Assembly: GCA_937871605.1 (NCBI GenBank)
Contig: CALMRM010000294.1
Location: forward strand, 1 to 35,708
DNA length: 35,708 bases
Source of the DNA: an uncultured Terriglobus sp.
Lineage (GTDB): Bacteria > Acidobacteriota > Terriglobia > Terriglobales > Acidobacteriaceae
Direction: 5' to 3'
In this document: positions 34,996 through 35,708 of the stretch, one piece after another
Position numbering within the stretch: position 1 is the first letter of the stretch
Layout of the letters: each line of letters begins with the position of its first letter
Position numbers and translations under genes: made by a program
Notes under the pieces: model-generated
The model's input: only the letters and a program-made list of their open reading frames with translations
What the model was told of the DNA's origin: nothing
Databases searched by the model: none

Positions 34996-35708
34996 CTACG
35001 CTTTTACGAAGCGGCGACGCAGGAAGCCCGCCGCGGACAGCACGCCAGTACCCAGCAGCAGGAACGAGCTCGGTTCAGGCGTAGGCGCAATCTGCGTTAC
35101 GGAGACACCGTCCAGCAGTGAGAAAGGAGGTTCGCCGTTGGGGGTGCCATTGGCTAGGAAGCTCAGCGTCTCGCTGGTACTGGTGGCGGTAAAGTTCAGC
35201 GTCTCATAGTTCCAGCCGGTAAAGCCGTGATTCTGGTTGGCCAGCATAGGGGTGGACTGGCTCTGCGTCGCTTTACCGTCGCCCAGGCTCACAGTGAATC
35301 CCTCGGTGGTCAGGCCATCGTACCCGTACTGCTGCGCACCCGCGTACCAGAACGAAACCTGAGTGTTCAGTCCGACGGTCAGCCCTGTCAGCACCTGCGA
35401 GATGGTCGATGGCTCGTACACGCCGTCCATGGCCAAGAAGTTGCCGCCGTCCGGGCTGGGTCCGATGCCATTGCTCTTGCCATTCTCAAGGCCCCAAAAA
35501 GAGACGGTGCCTGCGTTGCCATACGCGGTGGCGTACGCGCCGTTGCTGTTGGTGGTGCTGGTACCGCTAACGACAAAGTTATAACCGACGTTCTTACCAT
35601 CGTAAGTATTGTTAGTCCAACCGGCTAAGTGCTGTGAGTCGGCGGGGTTGTTATTAAATACGTAGTCCACCTGTGCCGAAACGCCCGAGTAGGTCGTCTG
35701 CTCAAAGC
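34996..35708 (-). CDS. PEP-CTERM protein, 5' end truncated by window edge
   Basis: Reading frame stays open past the listed GTG (35670) to the window end (...FEQTTYSGVSAQVDYVFNNNP); C-terminal TPEPSSFLLLGTGVLSAAGFLRRRFVKA sorting signal. Confidence 0.88.
   Translation of the reverse strand, partial: FEQTTYSGVSAQVDYVFNNNPADSQHLAGWTNNTYDGKNVGYNFVVSGTSTTNSNGAYATAYGNAGTVSFWGLENGKSNGIGPSPDGGNFLAMDGVYEPSTISQVLTGLTVGLNTQVSFWYAGAQQYGYDGLTTEGFTVSLGDGKATQSQSTPMLANQNHGFTGWNYETLNFTATSTSETLSFLANGTPNGEPPFSLLDGVSVTQIAPTPEPSSFLLLGTGVLSAAGFLRRRFVKA

Noticed and set aside
1-35708. CRISPR array, rRNA or tRNA genes
   Set aside because: No regularly spaced direct repeats of suitable length and no recognisable tRNA/rRNA signature found by eye; a tRNAscan/Infernal run would be needed to exclude small RNAs.

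Overview
GC-rich chromosomal window whose content resembles an Acidobacteriaceae-type genome (inference from protein style; taxonomy not verified). The left part has a chromosome-partition locus (likely rsmG 3' end, parA, parB, three parS-like sites), then mostly housekeeping or metabolic genes: a methyltransferase, HU, DUF2461, a CYCXC-type Cys-rich exported protein, a GT39-like membrane protein, an acyltransferase, a Tat-signal PLP lyase, an SRPBCC protein, an MDR oxidoreductase and an SPFH protein. A visibly less GC-rich two-gene module (12054-13431) pairs an uncharacterised 264-aa protein with an intact PIN-domain protein. The right half (about 15.3-35.7 kb) is an exosortase/PEP-CTERM exopolysaccharide locus. 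It carries a flippase, TPR lipoprotein, EpsI, exosortase, a short non-lipidated export (OPX) protein translationally coupled to an outer-membrane beta-barrel, a chain-length protein, BY-kinase, a polyprenyl-P sugar transferase, several glycosyltransferases, an unusual His/Asp-rich deacetylase-like protein and a sugar epimerase, and is flanked by two PEP-CTERM proteins. Best leads are the exosortase-linked EPS system with its OPX/beta-barrel pair, the PIN module, the orphan deacetylase-like protein, and several perfect palindromes at gene starts. No rRNA, tRNA, CRISPR array or transposon was recognised.
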